DNA of 64,000 bases from Brevundimonas sp. GTDB lineage: Bacteria; Pseudomonadota; Alphaproteobacteria; Caulobacterales; Caulobacteraceae. A program made the translations under genes and the position numbers. The stretch is taken from contig NZ_JAIXTC010000024.1 in assembly GCF_027484365.1 (NCBI RefSeq), positions 26,126-90,125 of the forward strand, given 5' to 3'. Below, piece by piece: positions 62,706-64,000 of the stretch; positions within the stretch are counted from its first letter, which is position 1; each line of letters begins with the position of its first letter. Below the pieces are notes generated by a model, which was not told where the DNA came from, searched no databases, and was given only the letters and a program-made list of their open reading frames with translations.

Positions 62706-63803
62706 ATGTATAGGTCCAAAGTCACTTTCCGGATACAGCAGGCTCAGCAACTGTGTGCCGCGCTGTCCATCGGCGTGGCCATCCTGATGGGGTCCAGTGC
62801 CGCCCGGGCCCAGAACGCCTACATCTCGAACGCTGGCTCCGCTGACGTGTCGGTGATCAACACAGCCACCAATGCCGTCGTCGCCACGGTGGCCGTGGGG
62901 ATGATTCCCCACGGCGTGGCGGTGACCCCCGACGGCACTCGCGCCTATGTCACCAACCTCGGATCCGCCAACGTGTCGGTGATCAACACAGCCACCAATG
63001 CCGTCGTCGCCACCGTGGCCGTGGGCACCAATCCCGCCAGCGTGGCTGTGACCCCCGACGGCTCCCGCGCCTATGTCGTGAACAACGTCTCCGACACCGT
63101 CTCCGTGATCAACATCGCCACCAATGCCGTCGTCGCAACCGTGGCCGTAGGGACCAGACCCCTCGGCGTGGCTGTGACCCCCGACGGCTCCCGCGCCTAT
63201 GTCGCAAACTACAGTTCCAACACCGTCTCGGTGATCAACACCGCCACCGATGCCGTCGTCGCTACCGTGGCCGTAGGGACCAGACCCTCCGGCGTGGCTG
63301 TGACACCCGACGGCTCCCGCGCCTTTGTCGCGAACGAAGACTCCAACAACGTCTCGGTGATCGATACTGCTACCAATGCTGTCGTCGCCACAGTGGCCGT
63401 GGGGTTCGGTCCCTACGCTGTGGCTGTGACCCCCGACGGCTCCCATGCCTATCTCACCAACATTTACTCCGCCGACGTCTCGGTGATCAACACCGCCACC
63501 AATGCTGTCGTCGCCACAGTGGCCGTAGGGAACGCTCCCCGCGGCGTGGCTGTGACCCCCGACGGCACCCGCGCCTATGTAGCCAATAGCAACTCCAACA
63601 CCGTCTCCGTGATCAACACCGCCACCAATGCCGTCGTCGCCACAATGGCCGTGGGGAGCAGTCCACTTAGCCTGGGCCAGTTCATCGGTGCCGCCGCGCC
63701 TGCCGCCGTGCCGACGCTTTCGCAGTGGGCGATGATCATCATGGGCCTGATGCTGGCGGGTGGGGCCGCGGTCATGATCCAGCGGCGGCACCAAGACATT
63801 TGA
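62706..63803 (+). CDS. Secreted YVTN beta-propeller protein with IPTL-CTERM-type sorting signal
   Basis: 365 residues. Signal peptide (QLCAALSIGVAILMGSSAARAQ), then seven repeats of 42 residues, each of the form AYVxNxxSxxVSVINTATN, AVVATVAVGxxPxGVAVTPDG: the YVTN/YncE seven-blade propeller. The end AAVPTLSQWAMIIMGLMLAG and MIQRRHQDI is an IPTL-CTERM-like signal closely resembling that of the protein at 58410. Repeats are nearly identical at DNA level, indicating recent expansion or conversion. ATG 62706 starts the signal peptide. A terminator follows. Confidence 0.88.
   Translation: MYRSKVTFRIQQAQQLCAALSIGVAILMGSSAARAQNAYISNAGSADVSVINTATNAVVATVAVGMIPHGVAVTPDGTRAYVTNLGSANVSVINTATNAVVATVAVGTNPASVAVTPDGSRAYVVNNVSDTVSVINIATNAVVATVAVGTRPLGVAVTPDGSRAYVANYSSNTVSVINTATDAVVATVAVGTRPSGVAVTPDGSRAFVANEDSNNVSVIDTATNAVVATVAVGFGPYAVAVTPDGSHAYLTNIYSADVSVINTATNAVVATVAVGNAPRGVAVTPDGTRAYVANSNSNTVSVINTATNAVVATMAVGSSPLSLGQFIGAAAPAAVPTLSQWAMIIMGLMLAGGAAVMIQRRHQDI
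62817..63676 (+). repeat. Seven tandem 126-bp units inside the YVTN gene
   Basis: Units are marked by recurring GTGATCAACACCGCCACC and GTGGCTGTGACCCCCGACGG segments spaced 126 bases apart. Some blocks, such as the GGGACCAGACCC pair at units 3 and 4, are almost identical. Confidence 0.85.
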
Positions 63804-63825
63804 TCAGACAAACCGACCCGTACTG

Positions 63826-63858
63826 AACGGCCCTGTCTGGATACAGCAGGGCCGTTTG
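63826..63858 (+). terminator. Terminator of the YVTN gene
   Basis: 10-bp perfect stem AACGGCCCTG/CAGGGCCGTT (63826-63835 / 63847-63856) with an 11-base loop, followed by TTGCG. The short T run makes it a moderate terminator. Confidence 0.6.
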
Positions 63859-63875
63859 CGCATCCGGGCAACGTC

Positions 63876-63915
63876 TCCTTTCCACGGCGGGCTCAACCGG
63901 TGAACGCAACACGCT
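63876..63915. mobile_element. Putative left end of an IS30-family element
   Basis: GGCTCAACCGGTGAACGCAACACG upstream of the transposase resembles in part the inner end of IS30 (GGTCAACGCAACA). The right end and target duplication lie outside the window, so the boundary is approximate. Confidence 0.4.
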
Positions 63916-63944
63916 AGCTTTTCTTCGGAGATGGAGCGTGGGCG

Positions 63945-64000
63945 ATGAAGCAGCGGCGGCGGATCTACTATTCGGCGGCTCAGCGGGCTGAAATCTGGGA
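63945..64000 (+). CDS. IS30-family transposase, 5' end only
   Basis: ATG 63945 begins MKQRRRIYYSAAQRAEIW, which resembles the N-terminal helix-turn-helix of IS30-type transposases in Caulobacterales. Only 18 codons are visible; the rest lies beyond the window. GGAG precedes the start. Confidence 0.6.
   Translation, partial: MKQRRRIYYSAAQRAEIW

Noticed and set aside
62817..63676. Regular DNA repeats as a possible CRISPR array
   Set aside because: Period is 126 bp with no unique spacers and the repeats are in-frame beta-propeller blades.

Overview
The window is chromosomal DNA of an alphaproteobacterium. The best fit is the Caulobacterales, probably Brevundimonas or a close relative; this is an inference from recalled gene order and protein features, not from a database search. 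Supporting points are the very high G+C coding bias, the order ribE-ribB-ribH-nusB-thiL, yceD-plsX-fabH-ihfA-merR and dusB-ntrY-ntrX-dat-hfq-hflX, a double cold-shock-domain protein, a PopA-like cell-cycle regulator, and K+-independent H+-pyrophosphatase. About 57.9 kb is dense housekeeping sequence. The last 6 kb has a different, accessory character.

Layout. 1-3.5 kb: riboflavin/lumazine synthesis (ribE partial, a RibBX-type ribB, ribH), then nusB and thiL. 3.5-6.7 kb: exported Tat protein, hppA and a small protein. 6.6-11.4 kb: bamE (minus), cytochrome bc1 chaperone, yceD, plsX-fabH-ihfA-merR, tRNA-Pro(GGG). 11.5-16.2 kb: two small membrane proteins (minus), ctaA, rplM-rpsI, argC, msrB. 16.2-24.3 kb: phaC operon (minus), a lipoprotein, glpX-recJ, tRNA-Glu, double CSD protein, DUF192 protein, tRNA-Pro(UGG), a complex I accessory subunit, tRNA-Arg. 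24.3-32 kb: metC, an orphan amino-acid binding protein, a DAACS symporter, a sulfurtransferase, and two convergent photolyases. 32-37.5 kb: kdsA, hldE, hldD (inner-core LPS sugars). 37.5-43.9 kb: recG, sdhE, mfd, GNAT. 43.9-50.6 kb: PopA-like protein, YihY protein, tusA-like, pncC, fused MFS/spermidine synthase-like protein, ispDF. 50.7-58.2 kb: dusB-ntrY-ntrX-dat-hfq-hflX.

The accessory tail (58.2-64 kb) holds two secreted repeat proteins with a C-terminal IPTL-CTERM-like sorting signal, one with seven YVTN beta-propeller repeats. Between them lie a small unknown protein and a regulator with two winged-helix regions. Two decayed copies of the 3' end of hflX are interspersed (about 59,844-60,000 and 61,995-62,214), so the hflX tail occurs three times in 4.3 kb. 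The window ends in the first codons of an IS30-type transposase. This is the strongest candidate for an undescribed arrangement: a tandem-duplication or integration hotspot at the end of hflX that carries surface-protein genes.

Other points of interest are two genes that seem to begin with non-canonical codons (ribH with CTG or ATC; the popA-like gene with ATT), a RibB whose GTP-cyclohydrolase half has lost every zinc cysteine, an NtrX without GAFTGA, four convergent gene pairs whose stop codons overlap by four bases (three of them sharing CTAG), overlapping divergent start codons of sseA and the cryptochrome-like gene, and an inverted array of 7-bp repeats whose right arm runs into the hflX start codon.
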